Below the pieces are notes generated by a model. It was not told the origin of the DNA, ran no database searches, and worked only from the letters and a program-made list of their open reading frames with translations. The position numbers and the translations under genes were made by a program. A stretch of 64,000 nucleotides of DNA from Magnetospirillum sp. (GTDB lineage Bacteria; Pseudomonadota; Alphaproteobacteria; Rhodospirillales; Magnetospirillaceae), in contig JANQAI010000012.1 of assembly GCA_024707145.1 (NCBI GenBank), positions 62,001-126,000 of the forward strand, given 5' to 3'. Shown piece after piece: positions 14,746-23,471 of this stretch (the stretch's first letter is position 1; every line of letters starts with the position of its first letter).

Positions 14746-17070
14746 TCAGTTGCGAAGCGGCTTGCCGGTCATCAGCATGTGCTCGACGCGGGCCAGGGTG
14801 CCGGGATGGCGCACCAGCCGCATGAAGCGTTCCCGCTCCAACTCGTACAGCCCGTCCTCGTCCACCGTCAGGATCACGTCGGTGTCGCCGCCGGTCAGCA
14901 CTTCCGCCAGGGCGCCCGACACCACCTCGTCATGGGCGGTAGCCTTGCCCAGGCGGCGGAAGCCGGCCACCGCCATGTCCAGCGCCACCTTGCCCGACGG
15001 GCCCGGCAGGGCGAGCGGCGCCGGCGGTTCCGGCACCACGTAATCCTCGGCCAATTGCAGCGCCTTGGCCTTGGCGTCGGCCAGCAGGCGGTAGCGGTTC
15101 ATGGTGATGCCGTCGCCGGGGCGCAGGAACAGCAGCTCCTTGGCCTCGGCCGCCGACTTGGCGACGGTGGCGGTGCTGATGCTCTCGAACGCCTTGCCCA
15201 CCGCCGGCATGGGTCCCTTGGGCAGCCTGCCCAGGGTGGACCAGCGGGTCAGCATCTCCTTGCAGCCACCCCAGCCGGGCAGCAGGCCGACGCCCACCTC
15301 GACCAGGCCCATATAGGTCTCGGCATGGGCCTGCACGGCGTCGCAGTGCAGCAGGATCTCGCAGCCGCCGCCGAGCGCCATGCCCGAGGGCGCGCCCACC
15401 ACCGGGAAGGGGGCGTATTTCAGCGCCTTGTAGGTGGCCTGGCCGGTGGCGACCAGATTGTCGATCTCGGTCCAGGCGGCGATGTTGGCGGCGAACAGGG
15501 CCAGGCCCAGGTTGGCGCCCACCGAGAAGTTGGAGCCCTCGTTGTAGATCACCAGCGCCTTGAAGTCCTTCTTCACCCGGCGGATGGACCTGGTCAGCAG
15601 GTCCATGATGTCGGGATCGAGGGAATTCATCTTGCTGGTGAACTCGAAGCAGGCGACACCGTCGCCGATGTCCCACAGGGCGGCCGAACCGTTCTTCAGC
15701 AGAGGCTGGCCGGACAGCTTGACGTCGGCCAGCATCAGCACGCCCTCGGGGCGCACCAGGTCACGATACCGGCCGTCCAGGCCGAGCACCTGGCGGCGGC
15801 CGTCCTCGACCCGGTAGAAAGTACGGCCCGAAGCGGTGTTCAGGATGGCCGGCACCGGCATGCCCGACGCCGCCAGCTTGGCCGCCAGCCAGTCCACGCC
15901 GATCTGGTCGATCAGCTCGAACGGGCCGAATTTCCAGTTGTAGCCCAGGCGCATGGCCTCATCGATGGCCTCCACCTCGTCGGCGGCATCGCCCACCAGG
16001 GCGCACGCGTAGGACAGGGTCTGGCCCAGCACGCGCCAGGCATAGGCGCCATGCTTGCTGTCGTGCTCCAGCAGCGCGGTCAGCTTGCGGCCCATGGCCT
16101 TGACCGCCTCCACCTCGGCCTTGCGGGTGGCGCGGTATTCGCCGGTGGCAAGGTCGATGCTCTCCTTGGCCTTGTTCTTCTCGCGGTTGACCCGGTAGAA
16201 GCCGCCCTTGCCCTTGCGCCCCGTATAGCCGTCGGCGATCATCTTCTCGACCAGCGGCAGCGGCCGGTTGAGCGTGTGGAAGGCGTCGTCCTTGGGCAGC
16301 GCCGCGGCCAGCGAGGCGTTGACGTGCGGCATCAGGTCGAGGCCGACCAGATCGAGCAGGCCGAACACGCCGGTCTTGGGGATGCCCATGGGCTTGCCGA
16401 TGATGGCGTCCACGTCCTCGATATCCAGGCCGGCATCGAAGGCTTCCACCACCGCCGCCTGCAGCCAGGTGACGCCCAGGCGGTTGGCGATGAAGCCGGG
16501 GCGGTCCTTGCAGCGCACCACCGACTTGCCGAGCATGACGTCGGCGAAGCGCGACACGATCTCCAGCGCCTCGGGCCGGGTCCTGGCGCCGCCCACCACC
16601 TCCAGCAACCGCATGTAGCGCGGCGGGTTGAAGAAGTGGGTGATGATGAAGTCCTCGGCGAAGCGCTCGGGCAGCCCTTCCACCAGGGTCGCCAGCGGGA
16701 TGGTCGAGGTGTTGGACGACACCACGCTGCCCGGCTTGCGCACCGCCTCGACCTTGGCATAGAGCGACTGCTTGACGTCCAGACGCTCCACCACCGCCTC
16801 GACGATCCAGTCACACTCGGCCAGCAGTTCCAGGTGATCCTCGGTGTTGCCGGTGGTCACCAGCCTGGCCGCCGCCTTGCTCATGAACGGCGCCGGATCG
16901 GCCTTGAGCATCCGGGCCACCGCGCCCTCGGCGATGGCGTTGCGGTTCCCGGCCCCGGCCGGAACGATGTCGAGCAGGACGACGGGCACTCCCGCATTGG
17001 CGACATGGGCGGCGATCCCCGCCCCCATGACGCCGGCGCCGATGACGGCGACCTTCTTGATGTCGGCCAT
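14746..17070 (-). CDS. Fused 3-hydroxyacyl-CoA dehydrogenase / enoyl-CoA hydratase (FadN-like order)
   Basis: 774 residues. It catalyses the hydration and NAD-dependent oxidation steps of beta-oxidation. The dehydrogenase comes first: 'VAVIGAGVMGAGIAAHVANAG' at about 7-27, 'EAVVERLDVK', 'SSNTST', 'FFNPPRYMRLLEVV', and 'KDRPGFIANR' with two C-terminal HCDH domains. The crotonase domain follows, with 'GANLGLAL', 'GMALGGGCEILLHCDAV' and 'VEVGVGLLPGWGG'. This order is the reverse of FadB/FadJ and matches FadN of Bacillus-type systems and many alphaproteobacteria. The ATG at 17070 is one base from the thiolase stop, suggesting coupling. Confidence 0.94.
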   Translation of the reverse strand: MADIKKVAVIGAGVMGAGIAAHVANAGVPVVLLDIVPAGAGNRNAIAEGAVARMLKADPAPFMSKAAARLVTTGNTEDHLELLAECDWIVEAVVERLDVKQSLYAKVEAVRKPGSVVSSNTSTIPLATLVEGLPERFAEDFIITHFFNPPRYMRLLEVVGGARTRPEALEIVSRFADVMLGKSVVRCKDRPGFIANRLGVTWLQAAVVEAFDAGLDIEDVDAIIGKPMGIPKTGVFGLLDLVGLDLMPHVNASLAAALPKDDAFHTLNRPLPLVEKMIADGYTGRKGKGGFYRVNREKNKAKESIDLATGEYRATRKAEVEAVKAMGRKLTALLEHDSKHGAYAWRVLGQTLSYACALVGDAADEVEAIDEAMRLGYNWKFGPFELIDQIGVDWLAAKLAASGMPVPAILNTASGRTFYRVEDGRRQVLGLDGRYRDLVRPEGVLMLADVKLSGQPLLKNGSAALWDIGDGVACFEFTSKMNSLDPDIMDLLTRSIRRVKKDFKALVIYNEGSNFSVGANLGLALFAANIAAWTEIDNLVATGQATYKALKYAPFPVVGAPSGMALGGGCEILLHCDAVQAHAETYMGLVEVGVGLLPGWGGCKEMLTRWSTLGRLPKGPMPAVGKAFESISTATVAKSAAEAKELLFLRPGDGITMNRYRLLADAKAKALQLAEDYVVPEPPAPLALPGPSGKVALDMAVAGFRRLGKATAHDEVVSGALAEVLTGGDTDVILTVDEDGLYELERERFMRLVRHPGTLARVEHMLMTGKPLRN

Positions 17071-17071
17071 G

Positions 17072-18208
17072 TCAGACGGCCTCCAGCACGGTGGCGATGC
17101 CCTGACCGCCGCCGATGCACTGGGTGGCAAGCGCGTAACGGCCGCCCTGGCGCTTCAGCAGACTGGCCGCCTTGCCGACGATGCGGGCGCCGGTGGCGCC
17201 GAGCGGATGGCCCAGCGCGATGGCGCCGCCGTCGATGTTCACCTTGGCCGGGTCCAGGCCCAGCTCGCGGATGCAGGCGATGGACTGGCTGGCGAAGGCC
17301 TCGTTCAGTTCCACCACGTCCAGCTGGCCGGCTTCGATGCCGGCGCGCGACAGCGCCTTGAGCGACGAGCCCACCGGGCCGATGCCCATGATCTCGGGAT
17401 CGCAGCCGCACACCGCCACCGCCTTGATGGCGGCCAGGACGTCCAGGTTGTGGGCCTTGGCGTAATCCTCGGTGCACACCAGCACGGCCGCCGCGCCGTC
17501 GGTCAGCGGCGACGAGGTGCCGGCGGTGACCACGCCGGTGGCGTTGAACGCCGGCTTCAGGTCGGCCAGGGACTCAAGGGTGGTTTCCGGGCGGATGCAG
17601 CCATCGGCCGAGACCGTGCCCTTCCTGCCGGTGATGGCGACGATCTCGTCGGCGAACTTGCCGGATTCTTGCGCGGCAGCGGCGCGCTGATGCGAGCGGA
17701 CGGCGAACTCCTCCTGCTCGCGGCGGCTGATCTCCCACTTGGCCGCCACGTTCTCGGCGGTATCGCCCATGCCCATGTAGGCGCCGGGCATCTCGGCGGC
17801 GAACTGGGGATGGGGCAGCGGGTTGAAGCCCATCATGGGCACCCGGGTCATGCTTTCCACGCCGGCGCAGACGAAGGCCTCGCCCGCCCCCATCTGGATG
17901 GCGCCGGCGGCGATGTGCACCGAACTCATGGACGAGCCGCAGAAGCGGTTGACCGTCATGGCGCCCAGCGAGCGCGGCAGACCGGCCATCAGGCTGACCA
18001 GGCGGGCGACGTTGAAGCCCTGCTCGCCCTCGGGGAAGGCGCAGCCCAGGATCAGGTCCTCGATGTCATCGGCCGGAATGCCGGTCTTGGCCACCAGCGC
18101 GCGCACCACCTGCGCGGCCAGCTCATCGGGACGGACGGAGGCCAGTTCGCCCTTCTTGGCGGGGGTGAACGGCGAGCGCACGTAGCCGGCGACAACCACC
18201 TTCTTCAT
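17072..18208 (-). CDS. fadA: Acetyl-CoA acyltransferase (3-ketoacyl-CoA thiolase)
   Basis: 378 residues. Thiolytic cleavage of 3-ketoacyl-CoA, the last step of beta-oxidation. The nucleophile Cys is at 90 in 'VNRFCGSSMSSVH'. The His is in 'GGAIALGHPLGATGAR' (about 333) and the second Cys in 'TQCIGGGQGIA' (about 364). 'ELNEAFASQS' is the conserved NEAF loop. It directly precedes, and is probably co-translated with, the fused dehydrogenase/hydratase, as in fadNA-type operons. The fadA name is by function. Confidence 0.94.
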   Translation of the reverse strand: MKKVVVAGYVRSPFTPAKKGELASVRPDELAAQVVRALVAKTGIPADDIEDLILGCAFPEGEQGFNVARLVSLMAGLPRSLGAMTVNRFCGSSMSSVHIAAGAIQMGAGEAFVCAGVESMTRVPMMGFNPLPHPQFAAEMPGAYMGMGDTAENVAAKWEISRREQEEFAVRSHQRAAAAQESGKFADEIVAITGRKGTVSADGCIRPETTLESLADLKPAFNATGVVTAGTSSPLTDGAAAVLVCTEDYAKAHNLDVLAAIKAVAVCGCDPEIMGIGPVGSSLKALSRAGIEAGQLDVVELNEAFASQSIACIRELGLDPAKVNIDGGAIALGHPLGATGARIVGKAASLLKRQGGRYALATQCIGGGQGIATVLEAV

Positions 18209-18281
18209 CGACGATTCTCCGAATGATGTTTTTCATGGGAGGCCGTCGGGAAGAAGGCGCGAGCAGCGCCGGCGTGCTTCC

Positions 18282-18677
18282 CTAGGCCGAGTTCATGTCC
18301 GCGCCCTTGTGCTTCAGCGAGTCGAGGCTCATGCGCTCGATCTCGCGCAATTCGTCCAGGCTGGTCTGCACCGCCTGAAGCTGGTCCTCGAGCTGGGCGA
18401 TGCGCCCGCGGACCTTGGTGACCAGTACGCGCAACTGCTCGACCTGGGTGGTGTCGACCACGTAGAGGTCGAGGAATTCCTTGATGTCCTTGAGCGAGAA
18501 GCCCAGCCGCTTGCCCCGCAGGATGAGGATCATCCGCGCCCGGTCGCGATGGGTGTAGACGCGGGTGTTGCCCGCCCGCTGCGGCAGGATCAGCCCCTGA
18601 TCCTCGTAGAAGCGGATGGTCCGCGGCGTGACGTTCAAATCCTTCGCCAGCTCGGTGACCGAATAAATCTTTTCCAT
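18282..18677 (-). CDS. MerR-family regulator, probable controller of the fatty-acid locus
   Basis: 131 residues from the ATG at 18677; an ATG at 18689 is also possible and neither has a clear ribosome site. The N-terminal winged helix-turn-helix 'YSVTELAKDLNVTPRTIRFYEDQGLI' and 'RVYTHRDRARMILI' are classic MerR. The C-terminal half is a coiled coil ('VRGRIAQLEDQLQAVQTSLDEL') with no cysteine-rich effector site, so a metal sensor is unlikely. This architecture fits LiuR-like MerR proteins that regulate acyl-CoA and branched-chain acid catabolism. It sits between fadD and the thiolase gene and is the best candidate for binding the ACGT arrays upstream of fadL and the SCP2 gene. Confidence 0.88.
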   Translation of the reverse strand: MEKIYSVTELAKDLNVTPRTIRFYEDQGLILPQRAGNTRVYTHRDRARMILILRGKRLGFSLKDIKEFLDLYVVDTTQVEQLRVLVTKVRGRIAQLEDQLQAVQTSLDELREIERMSLDSLKHKGADMNSA

Positions 18678-18795
18678 GACGGGGCTCATCCCATTGGTAC
18701 GTCCGGTAACGCGCAGGGGCGCAAGTTTCCCCACACGTCACCTTGATACCATGGAAAATCGTCACGGGCATAGCCATCATCTCGAACCTTGCAGA

Positions 18796-20488
18796 TCAGG
18801 AGGCGTGGCGAGTCTGGGACTCGGGTTGCGCTTCGTCCGCCCTGGCCTTTTCCTCGGCAACCAGCTCCTTCTTGGACAGCTTGCCGATCATGGTCTTGGG
18901 CAGCTCGTCGCGAATCTCGATGGCCTTGGGCATCTCGATGCGCGAAACCTGGGTCGCCAGGAAGGACTTGAGCTCTTCCGGCTCGACCTCGGCGCCGTCA
19001 CGCAGGCGGACGAACGCCTTGGGGGCCTGGCCGCGATAGGGATCGGGGATGCCGATGACCACCGCCTCGGCCACCGCCGGGTGCTGGTACAGGGCTTCCT
19101 CGATGACGCGGGGATAGACGTTGAAGCCGCCGCACAGGATGACGTCCTTGATGCGGTCCACCAGGAAGAAATAGCCGTCCTCGTCGCGGTAGCCCACGTC
19201 GCCGGTGCGCAAGGCACCGTCGACGAAAGCGTTGGCGGTCTCTTCCGGACGCAGCCAGTAGCCGGCCATGACCTGGGGCCCGCGCACGCAGATCTCGCCG
19301 CGCTCGCCGGTCCCCAGGACCTGGGTGGGATCGGCGGTGGAGCGCACCTCCACCACCGTGTCGTCCAGCGGAACGCCGATGGAGCCGGCCTTGACCATGC
19401 CGCCGATGGGGTTGCAGGTCACCACCGGCGACGCCCTCGGACAGGCCGTAGCCCTCGACCAGCTGGCAGCCGGTCAGTTCCTCGAAACGGGCCTTCACCT
19501 CCAGCGGCAACGGAGCGCCCCCCGAGATGCAGTGGCGGATCGAGGACAGGTCAAAACCGCCGTGGGCGGCGGCGTTGTTGATGGCGGTGTAGATGGTGGG
19601 CACGCCGGGGAACAGGGTGGGCCGGCGCTTGCCGATCAGCTTCAGCACCTGCTCCAGGTCGAAGCGCGGCACCAGGATCAGCTCGGCGCCGATGCTGATG
19701 CCCAGGTTCATCACCACGGTCATGGCGAAGACGTGGAACAGCGGCAGCACGCCCAGCATGCGTTCGTGGCCGAGATGGATTTCCGGCACCCGGCGCCGCA
19801 GCTGCTCGGCATTGGCCGTCAGGTTGGCGTGGGTCAGCATGGCGCCCTTGGGTACGCCGGTAGTGCCGCCGGTGTATTGCAGCACCGCCACGTCGACCAG
19901 CGGATCGATGGCGACGGGGCGTGGCTTGCCCTGGTTGGCAATCAACCGCTCGAACGGAACGTGGCGCAGATCCTCGGGAATTTCCGCCATCTCGGAGCGT
20001 TTGAGCACCGAGAACAGCACGCTCTTCACCGCCGGCAGGATGTCGGCCATGGGGCAGACCACCACCCGCTCCAGACAGGTCTCCTCCAGCATGGCGGCGA
20101 CCTTGGGATAGATCTGGCGCAGGTCCAGCGTCACCATGATGGTGGTGCCGGAATCGGTGATCTGGTGCTTCAGCTCCCGTTCGACGTAGAGCGGGTTGTA
20201 GTTGACGACGATGCCGCCCGCCTTCAGCACCGCGAAATAACAGATGACGAAGTAAGGCGTGTTGGGCAGGCACAGGCCCACCCGCACACCCTTGCGCACC
20301 CCCAGCTGCTGGAAGCCGCGCGCCGCGCGTTCCACCAGTTCACCCAGTTCGCCATAGGTGGTGCGCTTGCCCAGGAAGTCCATGGCGCAATGGCCATGGA
20401 ACTGCTCGGCCGCCCGTTCCAGGATGGTGGCGACGGGCTGGGCCGGCAGGGCCGGCCTGGACGGAGTCATGGTATCGGTCACGATCAC
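18796..20488 (-). CDS. fadD: Long-chain fatty acid-CoA ligase (apparent frameshift)
   Basis: Composite of about 563 residues; one extra base in the CCC run at 19434-19436 splits it. It activates fatty acids to acyl-CoA with ATP. The AMP-binding motif 'YTGGTTGVPKGAMLTH' is before the break. After the break are 'MAGYWLRPEET', 'RTGDVGYRDEDGYFFLVDRIKDVILCGGFNVYP' and the C-terminal 'KTMIGKLSKKEL' with its catalytic lysine. The frames meet exactly in the conserved 'EGYGLSE.SPVVTCNP' segment. The start is GTG at 20488, next to GGAGGA. It lies 19 bases after fadL, so a fadL-fadD transcript is likely. Confidence 0.92.
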
Positions 20489-20507
20489 GTTCCTCCACCG
20501 GCCGGGG

Positions 20508-21795
20508 TCAGAACTTCACGACCATGCTGGCGCTGACGATGTTGACGTGGGCGTCGTACTCGCCGGTCAGCAGGCCGGCCGCCGACGCCGCCGAGCCTTC
20601 GTTGATCTTCGCCTTGTCAGCAAAGATGTAGGTGTAGCCGACATTGCCCTGGAGGTTCGGGCTGAACTCATACGTATAGCCGGCCGACAGCCAATAGCGG
20701 CTCGAATCGGGAATGCGCGCCGTACGATATTCATCCTCGACCGGCGTCATGTCATAGGCCACGCCGAAGTGGAACTTGCTCGTTTCGTCCATGGTGTAGG
20801 TGGCGCCCAGCGAGAAGAACCACGAATCGTTCCACTTCTCCTGGGTCACGGTGTCGGCGCGGCCATCGGCGTACTTGATGCGCAGGCTCGTCGAAGGTGG
20901 ACCAGCGAGTCCACTGGATGTCCGACATCACCGCCCATTGCGGCGAAATCTCGTGATAGAGGCCCAACGACACCATGTCGGGCGTGGTCAGGTCGGCGGT
21001 GGCCGCGCTGTCACGCAGTTGTGCAACGCCCGCCAGCGCCGCCGGCTTCTGGAAGGTGGCGTCGCCCTCCAGCGTGTAGTCCATGGACGAACGCCAGTTC
21101 AGGCCCACGCGGGTGTGCGGCGTGAACTCATAGAGGATGCCGAGGTCGAAGCCGTAGCCGATGTCGTCGCCCTCGACCTTGGCCTGGCCGTCGCCCATGC
21201 CGGGCGCCAAGGCGTTCAGGTTCAGGGCCTGCGACAGCCGCGCCTTGATGTAGCCGACCTGCAGGCCGGCGCCCAGCGACAGCTGGTCGTTGACGCGGTA
21301 GGCCACCGAGGGGCTGACGTTGATGTTGGTCACGTCGCTGTGCAGGGCATGGTAGCGGCCGACCCAGTCGTCCTCGTACTCGGAGCGCATGCCGAAGGGC
21401 GCGGTCACCGCCAAACCGAACTTCAGGTCGGGACGGGCGTCCCACATACCATAGACGGCGCCCACGGCGGCGTCCTTGATGGCGTCGCCGCCCTGGCCGC
21501 CGCTGGTACGGGCAAGGCCGACGGTATTGGTGCCCTCGAACTTGGCCACCGGCGCGATCCAGGTGGCCGAACCGGCGACCTGGTTGCCCTCCAGCTTGGT
21601 CATGCCGGCCGGATTGTAGAAGATGGTGGACAGGTTATAGGCCTTGGCGGTGGAGCCGGCGAAGGCATTGCCCAGACCCTCCGAGCTCTGCTCGCGCAAC
21701 TGGAAGCCCGAAGCCCGCGCCTCGCCCGCGGCCCCCAGGGCCACCATCAAACCAAGGACGCTGGTGAGCGCCTTGCTGCAGCTCTTCATCGACAT
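20508..21795 (-). CDS. fadL: FadL/OmpP1-type outer-membrane fatty acid transporter (apparent frameshift)
   Basis: Composite of about 428 residues, with one extra base at 20884-20889 inside 'WSTFDE|LRIKYADG'. The signal peptide 'MSMKSCSKALTSVLGLMVALGAAGEARA' is followed by 'SGFQLREQSSEGLGNAFAGSTA' and 'TIFYNPAGMTKL', the hatch-region signature of FadL (mature N-terminus with NPA). The rest is beta-barrel strands ending in 'SASMVVKF' with a terminal Phe. FadL moves long-chain fatty acids or other hydrophobic compounds across the outer membrane. It heads the fadL-fadD unit and has a recognisable promoter and ACGT-array operator. Confidence 0.92.
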
Positions 21796-21837
21796 TGTGT
21801 TTCCTCCCGTGGCGAACTTTTGCCGCCTTTATGGTGA

Positions 21838-21866
21838 AGCCTAGCCAACTCACAGTATGACGTCAA
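21838..21866 (-). promoter_or_regulatory. Promoter upstream of fadL
   Basis: On the minus strand TTGACG (21861-21866) and TAGGCT (21838-21843) are separated by exactly 17 bp, a fair sigma-70-type match. The -35 element touches the ACGT array immediately upstream. Confidence 0.5.
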
Positions 21867-21892
21867 TGTAATAACGTTAACGTAAACGTTAA
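21860..21892. promoter_or_regulatory. ACGT-array operator upstream of fadL
   Basis: Three ACGT cores start at 21874, 21880 and 21886, exactly 6 bp apart (ACGTTA-ACGTAA-ACGTTA). A fourth ACGT at 21860 lies in the -35 region. The array is near-palindromic (GTTAACG..CGTTAAC). The same three-core, 6-bp arrangement occurs at 22915-22930 upstream of the SCP2 gene. LiuR-type MerR regulators recognise ACGT-containing palindromes, which links this to the MerR gene at 18282-18677 by inference. Confidence 0.7.
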
Positions 21893-21924
21893 CTGACCAT
21901 TCGATATACACCTGGACGGAAGGA

Positions 21925-22551
21925 CTACCGGTCCAGGCGCACCATCTCGATGGGATAGCCGGCCCGCTGGAAGGTGGCGCGCAGCAGATAGCCGTCGGCG
22001 CCATACCACAGGTCGCGCTCCACATCGCCACTGATGCGGACGTGCTCGGCCTTGACCGCCTTGCCGCCCACATCCACGCTTTCCGCCCCCAGCGAAGCCA
22101 CCTGCACGCGATAGGGCTTGGCGTCGATCACGCTGAACAGTTCCGCCTTGCCCAGGATCGCCCGCCCCCACAGGGTGAGCGGCAGGGAATCGCCGGCACG
22201 CTGCGTGGCTTGGCCGTTGACCGTCAGCGTCCAGCCCGCCTCGCCCGCGCTGGCCTCCGGCTGGGTCTTGCTGCCGTCGTCATCGGTCCGCGCGGCCATG
22301 CGCAGCAGCTTGCCGTCGCGCCACTCCTCGTGCCGGCTGTGGTCGTAATGAAATTCCAGGAACAGCACCTTGGCCCGGGTGCGGGTTTCCACCTGCACGG
22401 CGGTGGTGCCGCCCTGATCGATGATCCGCACCGTCTCGCGGCCGATGGGCTCGCCCTCCTTGCGGATGTCGTAGGCCAGGGCCACCGGCTCGGCGGCGGC
22501 GACCAGCGGCAGCACCAGGGTCAGAGTGGCGATTGACAAAGGCAGACGCAT
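21925..22551 (-). CDS. Secreted DUF6134-like protein
   Basis: 208 residues. A cleavable signal peptide ('MRLPLSIATLTLVLPLVAAAEPVA') precedes a probable beta-rich periplasmic domain: 'YDIRKEGEPIGRETVRI', 'FEFHYDHSRHEEWRDGKLLRM', 'LTLWGRAILG' and 'DLWYGADGYLLRATF'. The 'Y-D-I...G-x-x-I-G' opening and the late 'W-Y-D/A-x-x-G-x-L' segment resemble DUF6134 proteins of unknown function. It follows the SCP2 gene by 13 bases and should share its ACGT-controlled promoter, so a lipid-related role is plausible but unproven. Confidence 0.75.
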   Translation of the reverse strand: MRLPLSIATLTLVLPLVAAAEPVALAYDIRKEGEPIGRETVRIIDQGGTTAVQVETRTRAKVLFLEFHYDHSRHEEWRDGKLLRMAARTDDDGSKTQPEASAGEAGWTLTVNGQATQRAGDSLPLTLWGRAILGKAELFSVIDAKPYRVQVASLGAESVDVGGKAVKAEHVRISGDVERDLWYGADGYLLRATFQRAGYPIEMVRLDR

Positions 22552-22564
22552 GATCGCCCTCCCC

Positions 22565-22867
22565 TCAGCCGATGGCGCCGACCAGTTTCATGGCCACGCC
22601 CATGGAGCCCGCCACCTTGATCTTGCCCAGGGTGTAGCCGAGCATGGGATCGAGCCGGCCATCCATCAGCTTGATCAGGTTGTCCGCAGTGATCTTCACC
22701 GTGCAGGCGGGATCGCTGTCGCCGTCATCTCCTTCCGTCAGGCTGGGCGACGTCCCGCGGGCATCCACCACCCAGACGCCGTCGCCCCCCAGGTCGAAAC
22801 GCACGACCGCACCCAGCCGAGTCAGCTTGGGCAAACTCTCACGCAGGCGATCCTCCACATCACTCAT
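22565..22867 (-). CDS. SCP2 sterol/lipid-binding domain protein
   Basis: 100 residues, a single SCP2 domain: 'LGAVVRFDLGGDGVWVVDARG', 'DPACTVKITADNLIKLMDGRLDPMLGYTLGKIKVAGSMGVAMKL'. The 'I-x-x-L-x-x-G-x-L-x-P-x-x-A/G-x-x-x-G-K-I-x-V-x-G' motif is the family core. SCP2 proteins bind acyl chains, acyl-CoA or sterols in a hydrophobic tunnel and often accompany beta-oxidation genes. First gene of a two-gene unit; its promoter region contains the second ACGT array. Confidence 0.9.
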   Translation of the reverse strand: MSDVEDRLRESLPKLTRLGAVVRFDLGGDGVWVVDARGTSPSLTEGDDGDSDPACTVKITADNLIKLMDGRLDPMLGYTLGKIKVAGSMGVAMKLVGAIG

Positions 22868-22911
22868 GGCAATGGCCTTTCCGACACGTTTCCACGGTTA
22901 TCAGATATACA

Positions 22912-22932
22912 TTTACGTTTACGTCAACGTAA
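22912..22932. promoter_or_regulatory. ACGT-array operator upstream of the SCP2 gene
   Basis: ACGT cores start at 22915, 22921 and 22927, again exactly 6 bp apart (TTTACGTTT-ACGTCA-ACGTAAG), and the 20-bp TTACGTTTACGTCAACGTAA is near-palindromic. On the minus strand a TTGACG (-35-like, 22922-22927) lies inside the array, about 55 bases before the SCP2 start. Same design as the fadL operator. Confidence 0.7.
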
Positions 22933-23278
22933 GCCAAAAATTATGCGCCGATAATCCCAGCGCTTTCAGTATATTTTCCTATATTGCAGATTCAATGAAG
23001 CAGGTCGCACCAGATTTCGCTGCATTGCAGCAAGATTTGCACGGCGCAACAATTATCATCCATCAACCACATCCGGCCGCCAATGAAGGATTTTATACCG
23101 CATGCTTTATACGTTATTGACCATACCAATACGTCATATGACATTGGAGAGAACGTTCTGAAGGCGGGATAGGGAAGTGCGACGGTAGGGTTTTATCCCA
23201 CCCGTTCGGGCCGGTCGCGTTGACAGCCGGCGCCCAAGGTGAGAGGTTGGGCGCAACCGAGATGCTAAGGAGCTGGAA
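22933..23278. other. Intergenic region, AT-richer than its surroundings
   Basis: No convincing gene. A 29-codon open frame (23083-23172) has no ribosome site. A nested palindrome, GTCATATGAC inside CCAAT...ATTGG, lies at 23126-23147 and may be an operator for the small plus-strand genes that follow. The base composition is visibly lower in GC than the flanks. Confidence 0.5.
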
Positions 23279-23410
23279 ATGCCCGGATTGTTGCAGGGAC
23301 TGGTGCTGTTCGCCGTGGGCTGCGTGGTGGTCTACGGCCTGATCGCTTCGCTGAAGGCCAAGGCGGGCGGCGAAAGCCATGGCGGGCACGGCGGCCACGG
23401 TCACCACTGA
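23279..23410 (+). CDS. Small membrane protein with His/Gly-rich tail, 43 residues
   Basis: Starts at ATG 23279 with AAGGAG six bases upstream, a strong ribosome site. Residues 4-24 form one hydrophobic helix ('LLQGLVLFAVGCVVVYGLIA'). A short linker 'SLKAKAGGES' and a histidine-rich end 'HGGHGGHGHH' follow. The layout suggests an inner-membrane anchor with a cytoplasmic or periplasmic metal-binding tail. No family is recognised. It is the first of three small plus-strand genes before an ECF sigma operon whose third gene resembles a metal sensor. Confidence 0.7.
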   Translation: MPGLLQGLVLFAVGCVVVYGLIASLKAKAGGESHGGHGGHGHH

Positions 23411-23471
23411 GGCGCACGATCCCCGGGCCCGACCGATCCGCGGGCCCGGCTCCGCTCCCCCCGCGATTTCC

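Noticed and set aside
14779-17361. An 860-codon plus-strand open frame
   Set aside because: Mirror frame of the fused beta-oxidation gene and the thiolase; low-complexity composition, no ribosome site.
23083-23172. A 29-codon open frame upstream of the small membrane protein
   Set aside because: No ribosome site, no recognisable composition, and it overlaps the palindrome; not supported as a gene.
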